Positions 32,474 through 42,325 of a DNA stretch of 64,000 nt are shown in pieces. A model generated the notes under the pieces. That model was not told where the DNA came from, made no database searches, and saw nothing but the letters and a program-made list of their open reading frames with translations. Origin of the DNA: Mesonia phycicola (GTDB lineage: Bacteria; Bacteroidota; Bacteroidia; Flavobacteriales; Flavobacteriaceae); the NCBI RefSeq assembly GCF_900141885.1, contig NZ_FQYY01000002.1, forward strand, positions 1 through 64,000, written 5' to 3'. Position 1 is the first letter of the stretch; each line of letters opens with the position of its first letter. The position numbers were made by a program, and so were the translations under genes.

Positions 32474-33667
32474 TTATGTTTTTTCACAAACCACAATTAA
32501 CTTCTCGTTATTTTTATTTATTGTGAAAAATAAATAGGTATTACCGCCATCTTTTATATTTAACTTTTTACGTATTTGCTCTACGCTCCACGGAAAATTT
32601 CTAGTAGTAACATTTGCTTTTTGTATTCTTAATTTTTTAAATGTCTTCTTTTGAAAAGGTATTAGCTCTAAAATTTTAAAAACTCTACCAGGAAACTCTA
32701 TTTTTTCTTCTGAAGTGTATAAATGGCTATGTTCTGCTATTTTATTTATATGAAATTCTTCTGCTACGCTATTAAATAAACCTGCTTTTAAAATGGCTGC
32801 ATTTGCTTCATATAAATATTGCTGCGGATTGCTATAAGTTATGCTTCTGCCAGATTCTTTTTCTAAAGTGGTTTTAAAAGTTTGTATTTTATTTTTCGTG
32901 AAATTTATACAAGTTACAGGAGTATTTTCTTTATTTTCTTTAGAAGTAATTTTCCAAAGTAATTCTTTAACATCATTATTTACAGCAATAACTTGTAATT
33001 CTTGTACTTTATACTGAAGTTCTTTAATACCTAAACTCAAATCAAGTAGAGGTGAGGTTTTCATAAATATACCTTGATGAGATTTAGATAAAAGAATATC
33101 TAAATTTTCAATAACATTTGGTTCGCAATCTTGCAATCTAAAAACTCTTCCGCCAGCTTGATCTCTTCTAGATGGATCAATAAAAATCCAATCGTAATTT
33201 TGATTGGTATTTTGTAAAAATTCTATTCCATCACCAGCATAAAATTCAATATTATTTTTGTTAGACAATTTTTGAAAATTATGTTTTGCAATTAAAGAGA
33301 GTTCTTCATTTAATTCACAATGGGTAACTTTTTTAAATTTTTGAGCAAAGAAAAAGCTATCTATACCAAAACCACCTGTAAGATCTATAATTGTTTCTCC
33401 TTCTAATTGAGAAGACTTGTATTTTGCTGTGATTTCTGAAGAAGTTTGTTCTAAATTTAATGTTTTAGGATAAATAATATTATCTGTAGAAAACCAAGAG
33501 GGTATTTTTTTTTCGGCTTTACGTTTTGTTTCTATCTGTATTGCTAATTCTTGAATAGTAACGTCTTTAAACGGACTACCTTTTAATATAAGTTGTGGTA
33601 GATTAGATTTTAAGTTAGCACTAATAAAATCTTGCACGTCTTTTTTCAGCAAAGCTTTATTCCACAT
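32474..33667 (-). CDS. Class I SAM-dependent methyltransferase with THUMP-like C-terminal domain
   Basis: The 397-residue protein has the SAM-binding motif IIDLTGGFGIDSFFF (about 92-106), an acidic CELNEE after strand 2, and FIDPSRRDQAGGRV (about 157-170). The C-terminal 80 residues look like the THUMP-like domain that binds RNA. It probably modifies rRNA or tRNA bases; the target is unknown. It lies first in a run of RNA-modification genes. Confidence 0.82.
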   Translation of the reverse strand: MWNKALLKKDVQDFISANLKSNLPQLILKGSPFKDVTIQELAIQIETKRKAEKKIPSWFSTDNIIYPKTLNLEQTSSEITAKYKSSQLEGETIIDLTGGFGIDSFFFAQKFKKVTHCELNEELSLIAKHNFQKLSNKNNIEFYAGDGIEFLQNTNQNYDWIFIDPSRRDQAGGRVFRLQDCEPNVIENLDILLSKSHQGIFMKTSPLLDLSLGIKELQYKVQELQVIAVNNDVKELLWKITSKENKENTPVTCINFTKNKIQTFKTTLEKESGRSITYSNPQQYLYEANAAILKAGLFNSVAEEFHINKIAEHSHLYTSEEKIEFPGRVFKILELIPFQKKTFKKLRIQKANVTTRNFPWSVEQIRKKLNIKDGGNTYLFFTINKNNEKLIVVCEKT

Positions 33668-33671
33668 ATAA

Positions 33672-34769
33672 TTACAAATCTCTGGTAAGTTTTCTTACAA
33701 TCTTATACTCACTAAACGCCTCTTTAGCAATTACTTTTATAGCGGTATAAACAGGTATTGCTACAATCATACCTATCACATTAAATAACAGACCAGCTAT
33801 TAAAATAATTAAAAATATCTCTAACGGATGAGATTTTACACTTTTACCAAATATTAAAGGCTGATTTATAAAATTATCTATTAATTGAGCTATACCATAA
33901 CCACTCATAACATATACTAACCTTGGAAAAATTACACTAGAAAAATCTGCGCCTAAATTACTAGAAATCACAAACAAAATCATTAAAATACCAGCAAATA
34001 AAGGCCCTAAATAAGGTACAATATTTAAAAAAGCACATATAAAAGCAATGGCAATAGGGTTGTCTACTTCAAAAACTACTAACAATATGGTATAAAGTAT
34101 AAAAAGTACTAAAATTTGAAGTGTTAATCCTACAAAGTATCGAGATAACAATACTTTAATTTTTTCAAAAACTCTTTTAAAACGTTCTTCTTCTCCATAA
34201 TTAGAAAATACAAGCACACTATTAAGCATTAATGAACTATCTGAAAGTAAGAAGAATGAAATAAATATTATAGAAAATACACCAATAAAAATAGTACCCA
34301 AACCACCAAATAGCATATTCATAAAATCAGGAAAAACTTGTAAATCAAAGTTTTGCACCATACTGGTTTGCCTAATACCTTCTACAATATCTAATTGTTC
34401 TACCCCTAAAAACTCTCTTATTTGACTGTTTAATGCATTTAAATCGTTTTTAAATGCCTGTAAATCTATTTGGCCTATATTTTCACTTTGTGTAATAATT
34501 ATAGGTACAAACAACGCTATTAAGCCTACAAAAACACATAGAAATAGTAATAACACAATGATTACCGAGATTCTATTAGGTAGTCTAAGTTTGTGTTTTA
34601 AAAACCATACTATTGGTCTACCTATTAATGCCATAACTGCTGCAATAGCAACATAGATAATTACAGATTGTATTTTATAAATAAAATAACAGAATAAAAT
34701 AACACCTACCACTACAGCAAGAGCTTTTAAAATTCCGTATGCTATAGATTTACTCATTGATTTGCTCAC
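33672..34769 (-). CDS. AI-2E-family (PerM-like) transporter
   Basis: The 365-residue protein has about seven membrane segments, the re-entrant-like middle and the conserved GLTLQILVLFILYTILLVVF and FLNIVPYLGPLFAG motifs. AI-2E proteins export small molecules or ions; the substrate here is unknown. Gap to the next gene is short (4 bp), suggesting an operon. Confidence 0.88.
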   Translation of the reverse strand: MSKSMSKSIAYGILKALAVVVGVILFCYFIYKIQSVIIYVAIAAVMALIGRPIVWFLKHKLRLPNRISVIIVLLLFLCVFVGLIALFVPIIITQSENIGQIDLQAFKNDLNALNSQIREFLGVEQLDIVEGIRQTSMVQNFDLQVFPDFMNMLFGGLGTIFIGVFSIIFISFFLLSDSSLMLNSVLVFSNYGEEERFKRVFEKIKVLLSRYFVGLTLQILVLFILYTILLVVFEVDNPIAIAFICAFLNIVPYLGPLFAGILMILFVISSNLGADFSSVIFPRLVYVMSGYGIAQLIDNFINQPLIFGKSVKSHPLEIFLIILIAGLLFNVIGMIVAIPVYTAIKVIAKEAFSEYKIVRKLTRDL

Positions 34770-34781
34770 CTTAACAAGATA

Positions 34782-35309
34782 TTATTTCTGTTGAACTGAT
34801 TTTATTTTTTTTGTAATCTCATACAAAGCAATACCTGTAGCTTGTGCCACATTCATACTACTATTATTACCAAACATAGTGATGTGTATATTTTGCTCTG
34901 TTTTTTGAAGAATTTCTGCTGAAACTCCAAAATTTTCATCTCCAATTACTAGTGCAATCTTCAAGTCTTTTTTAATCATAAAATCTTCTACCGCTATACT
35001 ATCATCTGTAATTTCTAATGCAGTGAGACTGTAATTTTGTTGCTGAAGACTATTTACTACGTCTATAATATTATCTTCAAAACAGTAATGCATTGTTTGC
35101 TGAGTTGCTCTCGCTGTTCTTTTTAATCTATTACTATTAATAACTTCTTCATCTATTCCGCAGAAAATAATTTTTTCTACACAAAAAGCATCTGCTAGTC
35201 TTAAAATACTACCCAAGTTTGCAGGACTTTTCACCTGATCTGTAATTAATGTCACAGGAAATCTCTCTGTAGAAAACGGGATGGTAAGATGATCTAATTG
35301 CTGACTCAT
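34782..35309 (-). CDS. TrmH/SpoU-family RNA 2'-O-methyltransferase
   Basis: The start is ATG 35307-35309 (MSQQLDHLTIPFSTERFP), 1 bp after the DUF4159 gene ends. The 175-residue protein has the SPOUT motifs: SPANLGSILRLADAF (about 27-41), LVIGDENFGVS (about 123-133) and SMNVAQATGIALYE near the end. Asn and Glu at these points bind RNA and SAM. It methylates tRNA or rRNA ribose; exact site unknown. Confidence 0.88.
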   Translation of the reverse strand: MSQQLDHLTIPFSTERFPVTLITDQVKSPANLGSILRLADAFCVEKIIFCGIDEEVINSNRLKRTARATQQTMHYCFEDNIIDVVNSLQQQNYSLTALEITDDSIAVEDFMIKKDLKIALVIGDENFGVSAEILQKTEQNIHITMFGNNSSMNVAQATGIALYEITKKIKSVQQK

Positions 35310-35310
35310 A

Positions 35311-35952
35311 TTAATGCTCAAAAGCGTATTTAACAATGTTAGCACCCATTTGTAATGCTTTTAACCTTACATTTTCTGGGTCGTTATGTACTTCTTCATT
35401 CTCCCAACCATCTCCCAAATCACTTTCAAAAGTAAAAAGTAACACTAATCTATCTTCAAAAGTTATACCCATAGCTTGTGGACGCTTACCGTCATGCTCG
35501 TGTATTTTTGGTAATCCTTCTGGAAAATTATATGCAGTAGAAAATATTGGATGATTAGCTGGTAATTCTTTTAACTCTAATGCGGGAAAAACTTTTTTTA
35601 ACTCTTTTTCTAGATAAGGTTTCATTCCATAATTATCGTCAATATGAATAAAACCACCACTTATTAAATATTTTCTAAGGTTACTAGCATCTTCTGAAGT
35701 AAAAAACACATTTCCGTGTCCTGTCATATGTAATAAGGGGTAACTATAAATATCTGTGCTTTTTGGTTCTACCGTTTTTGGTTGTTCATTAATTGCAGTA
35801 CCTATATTTTGATTACAAAATTTAATTAAATTTGGTAAAGAAGTAGGGTTACCATACCAATCACCACCACCGCTATACTTTAAAATAGCTATATCTTGAG
35901 CTTGACTTAGCATACTAAGTAATAGAAACAGGCTAAAAAAATACTTCTGCAT
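35311..35952 (-). CDS. DUF4159 exported protein
   Basis: The 213-residue protein has a signal peptide (MQKYFFSLFLLLSMLSQAQ). The DUF4159 fold has YPLLHMTGHGNVFFT and KYLISGGFIHIDDNYG, which resemble the core of a class I glutamine-amidotransferase-like alpha/beta fold. Members are seen near MoxR/gliding-type clusters, but the function is unknown. Confidence 0.85.
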   Translation of the reverse strand: MQKYFFSLFLLLSMLSQAQDIAILKYSGGGDWYGNPTSLPNLIKFCNQNIGTAINEQPKTVEPKSTDIYSYPLLHMTGHGNVFFTSEDASNLRKYLISGGFIHIDDNYGMKPYLEKELKKVFPALELKELPANHPIFSTAYNFPEGLPKIHEHDGKRPQAMGITFEDRLVLLFTFESDLGDGWENEEVHNDPENVRLKALQMGANIVKYAFEH

Positions 35953-35991
35953 AACGGGATTTAAATTTTAATAAATATAAGTAGAATTTTG

Positions 35992-36702
35992 TTACTGAAA
36001 TTCATTAATCATTGCTGCTGTGTGTGCAGCTACAATTGCAGCAGTTTCTGTACGCAACCTAGTATTACCTAAGGTTACTGGTATAAATGAGTTTTTTATT
36101 GCTAATTCTATTTCTTGTGGTGAAAAATCTCCTTCGGGACCAATAAGTATTGTATAATTACCTCTTGGTTTTAACTCTTTTTGAAGAGACTTTTTATCTA
36201 ATTCTTCACAATGAGCAATAAATTTTTGTTCGTTTTGTTCATTTTCTACAAAGTCTTTAAAAGGTATTGCTTCATTTATTTTTGGTAATGTAAAATGCAA
36301 AGACTGTTTCATAGCGCTTTGTAAAACACGTTCTAATCGGTTTATTTTTACAATTTTTCTCTCACTATGATCACAAATAATAGGGGTAATGCTATCTAAA
36401 CCTATCTCGGTAGCTTTTTCTAAAAATGTCTCAAAACGGTCGTTCATTTTAGTAGGAGCAACTGCTAAATGTATGTGGTATTTTTTATCTCTTTCTTCTT
36501 CAAAATCTTGAATAACAGCTCTACATTTATTTGGATTAATATCTGTAATTTCTGCTGTAAATAAAAAACCTTTACCGTTGGTAATGTTTAATTTATCACC
36601 AATATCTTTACGTAATACTTTAACTATATGTTTACTTTCATCTTTCGGAAAAGTAATTACTTTATCAGATTTTTTTACAGTTGGATTATAGAATAATTGC
36701 AT
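35992..36702 (-). CDS. rsmE: 16S rRNA (uracil-1498-N3)-methyltransferase
   Basis: The 236-residue protein has the RsmE layout: an N-terminal PUA-like domain (KHIVKVLRKDIGDKLNITNG) and a SPOUT domain. The SAM motifs YTILIGPEGDFSPQEIE (about 178-194) and VTLGNTRLRTETAAI near the end are typical. It methylates U1498 in the decoding region. It precedes tsaD by 9 bp in the reverse direction, forming an operon. Confidence 0.93.
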   Translation of the reverse strand: MQLFYNPTVKKSDKVITFPKDESKHIVKVLRKDIGDKLNITNGKGFLFTAEITDINPNKCRAVIQDFEEERDKKYHIHLAVAPTKMNDRFETFLEKATEIGLDSITPIICDHSERKIVKINRLERVLQSAMKQSLHFTLPKINEAIPFKDFVENEQNEQKFIAHCEELDKKSLQKELKPRGNYTILIGPEGDFSPQEIELAIKNSFIPVTLGNTRLRTETAAIVAAHTAAMINEFQ

Positions 36703-36711
36703 ACTAAAAAA

Positions 36712-37734
36712 TTAAAGAGAATATCTAGCTTTTGCTGTAATACTAGCATCTACAAATTGTTTATCTAAATATTTATAATGTCCTACAATAGCAATCATTG
36801 CTGCATTATCTGTTGTATATTCAAATTTCGGAATGTAGGTTTTCCACCCAAATTTAGACTGAGCTTCTGTAAGAGCTTTTCTAATACCACTATTAGCAGA
36901 AACGCCACCACCAATGGCTATTTCTTTAATTCCTGTTTGTTTTACTGCTTTTTTAAGCTTGTCCATTAAAATTTTAACCACTGTAAATTGAAAAGAAGCA
37001 CACAAATCTTTTAAATTTTCTTCTACAAAATTAGGGTTTAGTTTTTCTTGCTTTTGTATAAAATAAAGAACAGAAGTTTTTAATCCGCTAAAACTAAAAT
37101 CAAGATTTTTTACATTTGGTTTTGCAAAAACAAACGCTTTTGGGTCTCCGTCTTGTGCATATCTATCTATCAAAGGTCCGCCAGGGTAAGGTAAGTTTAG
37201 CATTTTACCACACTTATCATAAGCTTCTCCAACAGCATCGTCTAAAGTTTCCCCAATAACTTCCATTTCAAAAAAATCTGTAATTTTTACAATTTGAGTA
37301 TGGCCTCCACTAATAGTTAAACCTAAAAACGGGAAATTAGGCTTTTCAAAATTCTCTTCTTCAATAAAATGAGCTAATAAATGCGCTTGCATATGGTTTA
37401 CTTCAATTAAAGGAATTTGTAATGCCATTGCCATAGATTTTGCAAACGAAGTACCTACCAATAAAGATCCCATTAATCCTGGGCCTCTTGTAAATGCTAT
37501 TGCTGTTAAGTCTTCTTTAGTAATTCCTGCTTTTTTTATAGCTTGATCTATCACAGGAACAATGTTTTGTTGGTGTGCTCTAGAAGCTAATTCTGGAACT
37601 ACACCACCATATTCTTCATGGATTTTCTGTGTGGCTACAATATTACTTTTTATTTTGCCGTTGCAAAGTACAGCAGCAGCAGTATCATCACAAGATGACT
37701 CAATACCAAGTATGTATATATTTTGTGAGACCAT
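36712..37734 (-). CDS. tsaD: tRNA N6-adenosine threonylcarbamoyltransferase
   Basis: The 340-residue protein has the ASKHA fold. ILGIESSCDDTAAAV lies at the N-terminus, metal-binding His114 and His118 in NHMQAH, and LGLTISGGHTQIV follows. TsaD transfers threonylcarbamoyl to A37 of ANN-decoding tRNAs with TsaB and TsaE. Its length is typical. It is divergent from tamB. Confidence 0.96.
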   Translation of the reverse strand: MVSQNIYILGIESSCDDTAAAVLCNGKIKSNIVATQKIHEEYGGVVPELASRAHQQNIVPVIDQAIKKAGITKEDLTAIAFTRGPGLMGSLLVGTSFAKSMAMALQIPLIEVNHMQAHLLAHFIEEENFEKPNFPFLGLTISGGHTQIVKITDFFEMEVIGETLDDAVGEAYDKCGKMLNLPYPGGPLIDRYAQDGDPKAFVFAKPNVKNLDFSFSGLKTSVLYFIQKQEKLNPNFVEENLKDLCASFQFTVVKILMDKLKKAVKQTGIKEIAIGGGVSANSGIRKALTEAQSKFGWKTYIPKFEYTTDNAAMIAIVGHYKYLDKQFVDASITAKARYSL

Positions 37735-37782
37735 TATGAATTTTTAGGTGCAAAAAATGTTAATATTGTTGACAAAGCTACT

Positions 37783-37790
37783 TAAATTTG
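37783..37790 (+). promoter_or_regulatory. Putative -7 box of tamB
   Basis: TAAATTTG matches TAnnTTTG. Transcription would start near 37797, about 90 nt before the tamB start region. Confidence 0.5.
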
Positions 37791-37884
37791 CAATGCAGTA
37801 AAAGTATAGTATTTATGAAGTATACTTTTTATAAATCGAAAAAATCTTAGTAAATAAGAAACTAGACACTTAAACAAACAAACT

Positions 37885-40800
37885 ATTAAAAAGTTTTTTA
37901 AAATATTAGGTAGAATTGTAGTAGCTATTCTACTGTTTTTTATTGTGGTGGTTCTGGTATTTTCTATACCGGCAGTACAAACCTATGTAGCTAATAAAGT
38001 TACCACATCTTTAAATGAAACTTACGGTACTCATATTAATGTAAAGGCTCTAAGTATTTCTTATAATGGTAAGGTTGTTTTAGAAGAGGTTTATATTGCA
38101 GACCATCACCAAGATAGCCTAATAAGCGCTCAAGAAATTAATACTTCTTTAATTAATGTACCTGCTATATTATCTGGTACTCATTTAGATTTTGGAGACT
38201 TAACCGCCAATAAATTAAAACTAAAGATTAAACACTATAAAGGTGAAGAAAAAGATAATCTATCACTTTTTGCAGATCAATTTAAAACTGGTGCTAAGTC
38301 TGAAGAAAATTTTGTTTTAACCATAAACCATATTATTACTTACAATAGTGAATTAAGTTATGTAGATGAAAATTTAGACACTCCAGATATTCTATTTTTT
38401 AATGATTTAAATATAAATGCTGCTAATTTGGTGGTAGATGGCACCGATGTTACTGTAGATATAGAAAGTATTAAAGCAGAAGAGAGCAGAGGCATTAAAA
38501 TTCAGAATTTAAAAACAAAATTTAAGTATACAGAAGAGAATATGATATTTGAAGATTTGGTATTAGAAACGCCAGATTCAAAATTAAATTCTGATATACG
38601 TTTTGATTATGAAGAAGGAGGTTTGGCAGATTTTGAGAATAATGTGATAATCACTGCAGATTTTTCTTCTTCTACGGTTAATACTAAAGATTTAAAAAAA
38701 TTATATACAGAATTTGGGTCTACAGAAAATATTACTTTTGAAGGTCTATTTGCCGGGAAATTAAATGATTTTGAATTAACAAACTGGAAATTATATGGTA
38801 TGGATCGTACCGTTATTAACGGAAATTTAAAATTCAAAGATTTAATAGATCAAAATAAAACATTTAAAGTAGAAGGTAATTTTAATGAGTTTTCTACAAA
38901 TTATTATGATTTAGTAAACTTGCTACCAAATATTTTAAAAAATACATTACCTACAAAACTTAGAGAGATAGGAAGTGTAAAACTTATAGGTTATTTAAGC
39001 GCTACACCTACAAGTGTTACCACTAACTCTAATATTATATCACAATTAGGTGATGCTTCTTTAAATTTACAATTAAATGATTTAAACGATTCTGACTTCG
39101 CAAAATATAAGGGGAATGTACAATTCAATAAATTTAATTTAGGTAAATTATTAGGTAATTCTTCTTTAGGCTTTGCAACTTTTGATTTTAATATAGATGG
39201 TATCGGTTTTACTCAAGAAACCATTAATACTCAACTAGATGGTAACATTAGCAGATTAAGGTTTAATGGTTATACTTATAAAAATATAAAAGTTTTAGGT
39301 GTTTTAGACAACCCAATCTTTAATGGTAAATTAGTTAGCAAAGACCCTAATTTTCAATTTGAATTTAATGGACTAGCAGATGTTTCTCAAACAACTAATA
39401 TTTACGATTTTAGAGCCAAAGTAACTTATGCAGATTTACACGCTTTAAAATTTGTTGAGCGCGATAGTATCTCAATTGTGAAAGGAGACATTGTTATGAA
39501 TATTGAAGGCAATAATTTAAACGATGCTAAAGGAGAGGTTTTTCTGCAAAATTTTTCTTATAAAAATCAAGATGAATTGTTTGAGTTTGAAGAGTTAAAA
39601 CTAAATTCTTCTTTCAATAATCAAATAAGAAATATCACCATTAACTCTCCAGACGTTATTAATGGTGAAGTAGAAGGTATTTTTAATATAGAACAGGTAC
39701 CTGCTTTGTTTCAAAATGCAATTGGTAGTTTATATACCAATTACCAACCTATACCAATTAAAAAAAATCAATATTTAGACTTTAATTTTGATGTCTATAA
39801 TAAAATAGTAGAAGTATTTTTTCCTGAAATAGAATTAGCACCTAATACATTTATAAAAGGAAGTGTAGAGTCTGAAGAATCTGACTTTAAATTAACCTTT
39901 AAATCTCCGCAAATAAATGTATTTGAAAATATGTTTGAAAAAGTAAACCTTCAAATAGATAATACCAATCCGCTTTTTAATACTTATGTAGAAATAGATA
40001 GTGTTGCTACAAAATATTATAATGCATCAGATTTTAACTTAATTAACGTAACACTTAACGATACGTTATTTATCAGATCAGAATTTAAAGGAGGTAAAAA
40101 CAATAATGATGATTTTAACTTTAGCCTTTATCATACCATTAATAAAGATCAAAAATCTGTAATAGGTTTAAGAAAATCTAACGTAAAATTTAAAGAAAGT
40201 GAGTGGTATATAAATAGAGACAATACCAAGTCTCAAAAAATTGTTTTTGAAAAAGATTTGAGTAGCTTCAAAATAGATACTTTAACTTTTAACCATAAAG
40301 AGGAATTAATAAGTTTAACGGGAGAGGCAAAAGACTCTACCTACAAGAATTTTAAAATTAATTTTGATAGAGTAGATCTTGCTAAAATTACTCCAGATAT
40401 AGATAGTTTAGATTTAAAAGGTACTGTAAATGGTAAATTAGATTTTTATCAAGAAAACGGAGTTTATTACCCAGCTTCTTCTCTTACCATAGACAGTATA
40501 GCTGTAAACGACGTTACTTATGGTAATTTAAATTTAAAAATTAAAGGGAATGATGATTTAACACAGTATAAAGTAAAAGCAATACTTGGAGATCAACAAT
40601 ATGATTTTTTAACCGCTAGAGGAGATATAAATGTTAGCGAAAATAACCCTAATATCAATTTAAATGTAAATCTAGATAGTTTTAAATTAAATGCATTTAG
40701 TGCTTTGGGGGCAGACGTAATTTCAGACATAAGAGGTTTGGCTTACGGTAATGCTAAAATCACAGGAGATTATAGAAATCCAGATATGACTGGTAGGCTA

Positions 40801-42321
40801 ACTTTAAGTAATGCTGGATTAAAAATTCCGTATTTAAATATAGATTTAGACTTACAAGAAAATGCGGTGGTAGATTTAACCAATCAAGATTTTCTATTTA
40901 ATAATGTAGATGTTACAGACACTAAATACAAAACAAAAGGGGTGGTTAACGGTACCATATCTCATAAATTCTTCTCTCATTGGAGTATGGATTTAGACAT
41001 CATAGCTCCAGAAAAATTAGCTGTTTTAGATACAGAATATACAGAAGACGCCCTTTACTATGGTACTGGTTTTATTGCTGGTAGTGCAAATATATCTGGC
41101 CCAACAGAAGAATTAGTTATCAATGTAAACGCAGCCACAAAGAAAGGAACCATTTTTAAAATTCCGCTTAGTGATACAGAAAGTATTGGTGATAACTCTT
41201 TTATTTATTTTTTAACTGCAGAAGAAAAATTAGCTAGACAACAAGGTAAAGAAATTAAAATAAAAGACGTAAAAGGTTTAGAGCTTAATTTTGAATTAGA
41301 TGTTACTAATGATGCTGAAGTAGAAATTGTAGTAGACCAAACTAGCGGAAGCAGTTTAAGAGGGAGTGGTGCAGGTACCTTGCTAATTGAAATTAATACT
41401 AATGGTAAATTTAATATGTGGGGAGATTTTGTGGTGTATGATGGTATTTACAATTTTAAATACGCCGGATTAGTACAAAAAGAGTTTGAAGTAGTACCTG
41501 GCGGAAATATTACTTGGGATGGTAGCCCAACTAAGGCAGATTTAAATGTAAGAGCTCTCTATAAAGCAGAAGCAAACCCTGCTATATTATTAGAAAACCC
41601 AACTATTAATAGAAATATACCTATTGAAGTGTATATTGATTTAACAGGAGAATTAACTTCTACCAACTTAACCTTTAACTTAGAATACCCTAATTTAAGC
41701 TCGGTGGTAAAATCTGAATTAGAATATAGAATTAGTGATCGTGAAAATACAGAACTACAAGCATTATCGTTAATTACACAAGGTAGTTTTTATAGCCAAT
41801 ATACAGTAGGGCAAAGCGCTCCTGGAAATTTAATTGCAGAAAGAGCTTCTGGTTTATTTGATGATATTTTTGCAGATGATGAAGGTAAGTTTAAAGTAGG
41901 TATTAATTATGTACAGGGGGATAGTACTCCAGATCAAGATACAGCAGATACTTTTGGAGTAACTTTATCTACCCAAATTAGTGAGCGTATATTAATTAAT
42001 GGACAAGTAGGGGTACCCATAGGCGGAACCACTCAAAATGTTATAGCAGGAAATGTAGAGGTAGAAATGTTGCTTAATGAAGACGGAACCTTACGTGCTA
42101 ACCTATTTAACAGGGAAAATAACATTCAATACATTGGGGAAGATCTTGGTTACACACAAGGAGTAGGACTTTCTTACGCAGTAGATTTTGATACTTTTAA
42201 AGAGTTAATTTACAAAATATTAAATAAAGAAATTGAACTACAAGAAGTACCAAAAGAAATTAAAAAAAATAATCAAGAAAAATCTTTAGCTCCAGATTAT
42301 ATTAAATTTCCTTCAAAATAA
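37885..42321 (+). CDS. tamB: TamB-like translocation/assembly module
   Basis: The large protein (about 1478 residues) has an N-terminal membrane anchor, a long stretch of beta-helical AsmA/TamB-type repeats and the C-terminal DUF490 region with GTLLIEINTNGKFNMWGDF and NIQYIGEDLGYTQGVG. TamB-type proteins bridge inner and outer membranes and help outer-membrane assembly or lipid transport. The first normal start in frame is GTG 37945, inside the membrane segment. Upstream the frame stays open and reads IKKFFKILGRIVVAILLFF, the expected start of such proteins, from ATT 37885. I use that position; a rare ATT start or a changed start is likely. TsaD is divergent. Confidence 0.85.
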   Translation: MKKFFKILGRIVVAILLFFIVVVLVFSIPAVQTYVANKVTTSLNETYGTHINVKALSISYNGKVVLEEVYIADHHQDSLISAQEINTSLINVPAILSGTHLDFGDLTANKLKLKIKHYKGEEKDNLSLFADQFKTGAKSEENFVLTINHIITYNSELSYVDENLDTPDILFFNDLNINAANLVVDGTDVTVDIESIKAEESRGIKIQNLKTKFKYTEENMIFEDLVLETPDSKLNSDIRFDYEEGGLADFENNVIITADFSSSTVNTKDLKKLYTEFGSTENITFEGLFAGKLNDFELTNWKLYGMDRTVINGNLKFKDLIDQNKTFKVEGNFNEFSTNYYDLVNLLPNILKNTLPTKLREIGSVKLIGYLSATPTSVTTNSNIISQLGDASLNLQLNDLNDSDFAKYKGNVQFNKFNLGKLLGNSSLGFATFDFNIDGIGFTQETINTQLDGNISRLRFNGYTYKNIKVLGVLDNPIFNGKLVSKDPNFQFEFNGLADVSQTTNIYDFRAKVTYADLHALKFVERDSISIVKGDIVMNIEGNNLNDAKGEVFLQNFSYKNQDELFEFEELKLNSSFNNQIRNITINSPDVINGEVEGIFNIEQVPALFQNAIGSLYTNYQPIPIKKNQYLDFNFDVYNKIVEVFFPEIELAPNTFIKGSVESEESDFKLTFKSPQINVFENMFEKVNLQIDNTNPLFNTYVEIDSVATKYYNASDFNLINVTLNDTLFIRSEFKGGKNNNDDFNFSLYHTINKDQKSVIGLRKSNVKFKESEWYINRDNTKSQKIVFEKDLSSFKIDTLTFNHKEELISLTGEAKDSTYKNFKINFDRVDLAKITPDIDSLDLKGTVNGKLDFYQENGVYYPASSLTIDSIAVNDVTYGNLNLKIKGNDDLTQYKVKAILGDQQYDFLTARGDINVSENNPNINLNVNLDSFKLNAFSALGADVISDIRGLAYGNAKITGDYRNPDMTGRLTLSNAGLKIPYLNIDLDLQENAVVDLTNQDFLFNNVDVTDTKYKTKGVVNGTISHKFFSHWSMDLDIIAPEKLAVLDTEYTEDALYYGTGFIAGSANISGPTEELVINVNAATKKGTIFKIPLSDTESIGDNSFIYFLTAEEKLARQQGKEIKIKDVKGLELNFELDVTNDAEVEIVVDQTSGSSLRGSGAGTLLIEINTNGKFNMWGDFVVYDGIYNFKYAGLVQKEFEVVPGGNITWDGSPTKADLNVRALYKAEANPAILLENPTINRNIPIEVYIDLTGELTSTNLTFNLEYPNLSSVVKSELEYRISDRENTELQALSLITQGSFYSQYTVGQSAPGNLIAERASGLFDDIFADDEGKFKVGINYVQGDSTPDQDTADTFGVTLSTQISERILINGQVGVPIGGTTQNVIAGNVEVEMLLNEDGTLRANLFNRENNIQYIGEDLGYTQGVGLSYAVDFDTFKELIYKILNKEIELQEVPKEIKKNNQEKSLAPDYIKFPSK

Positions 42322-42325
42322 ATTT

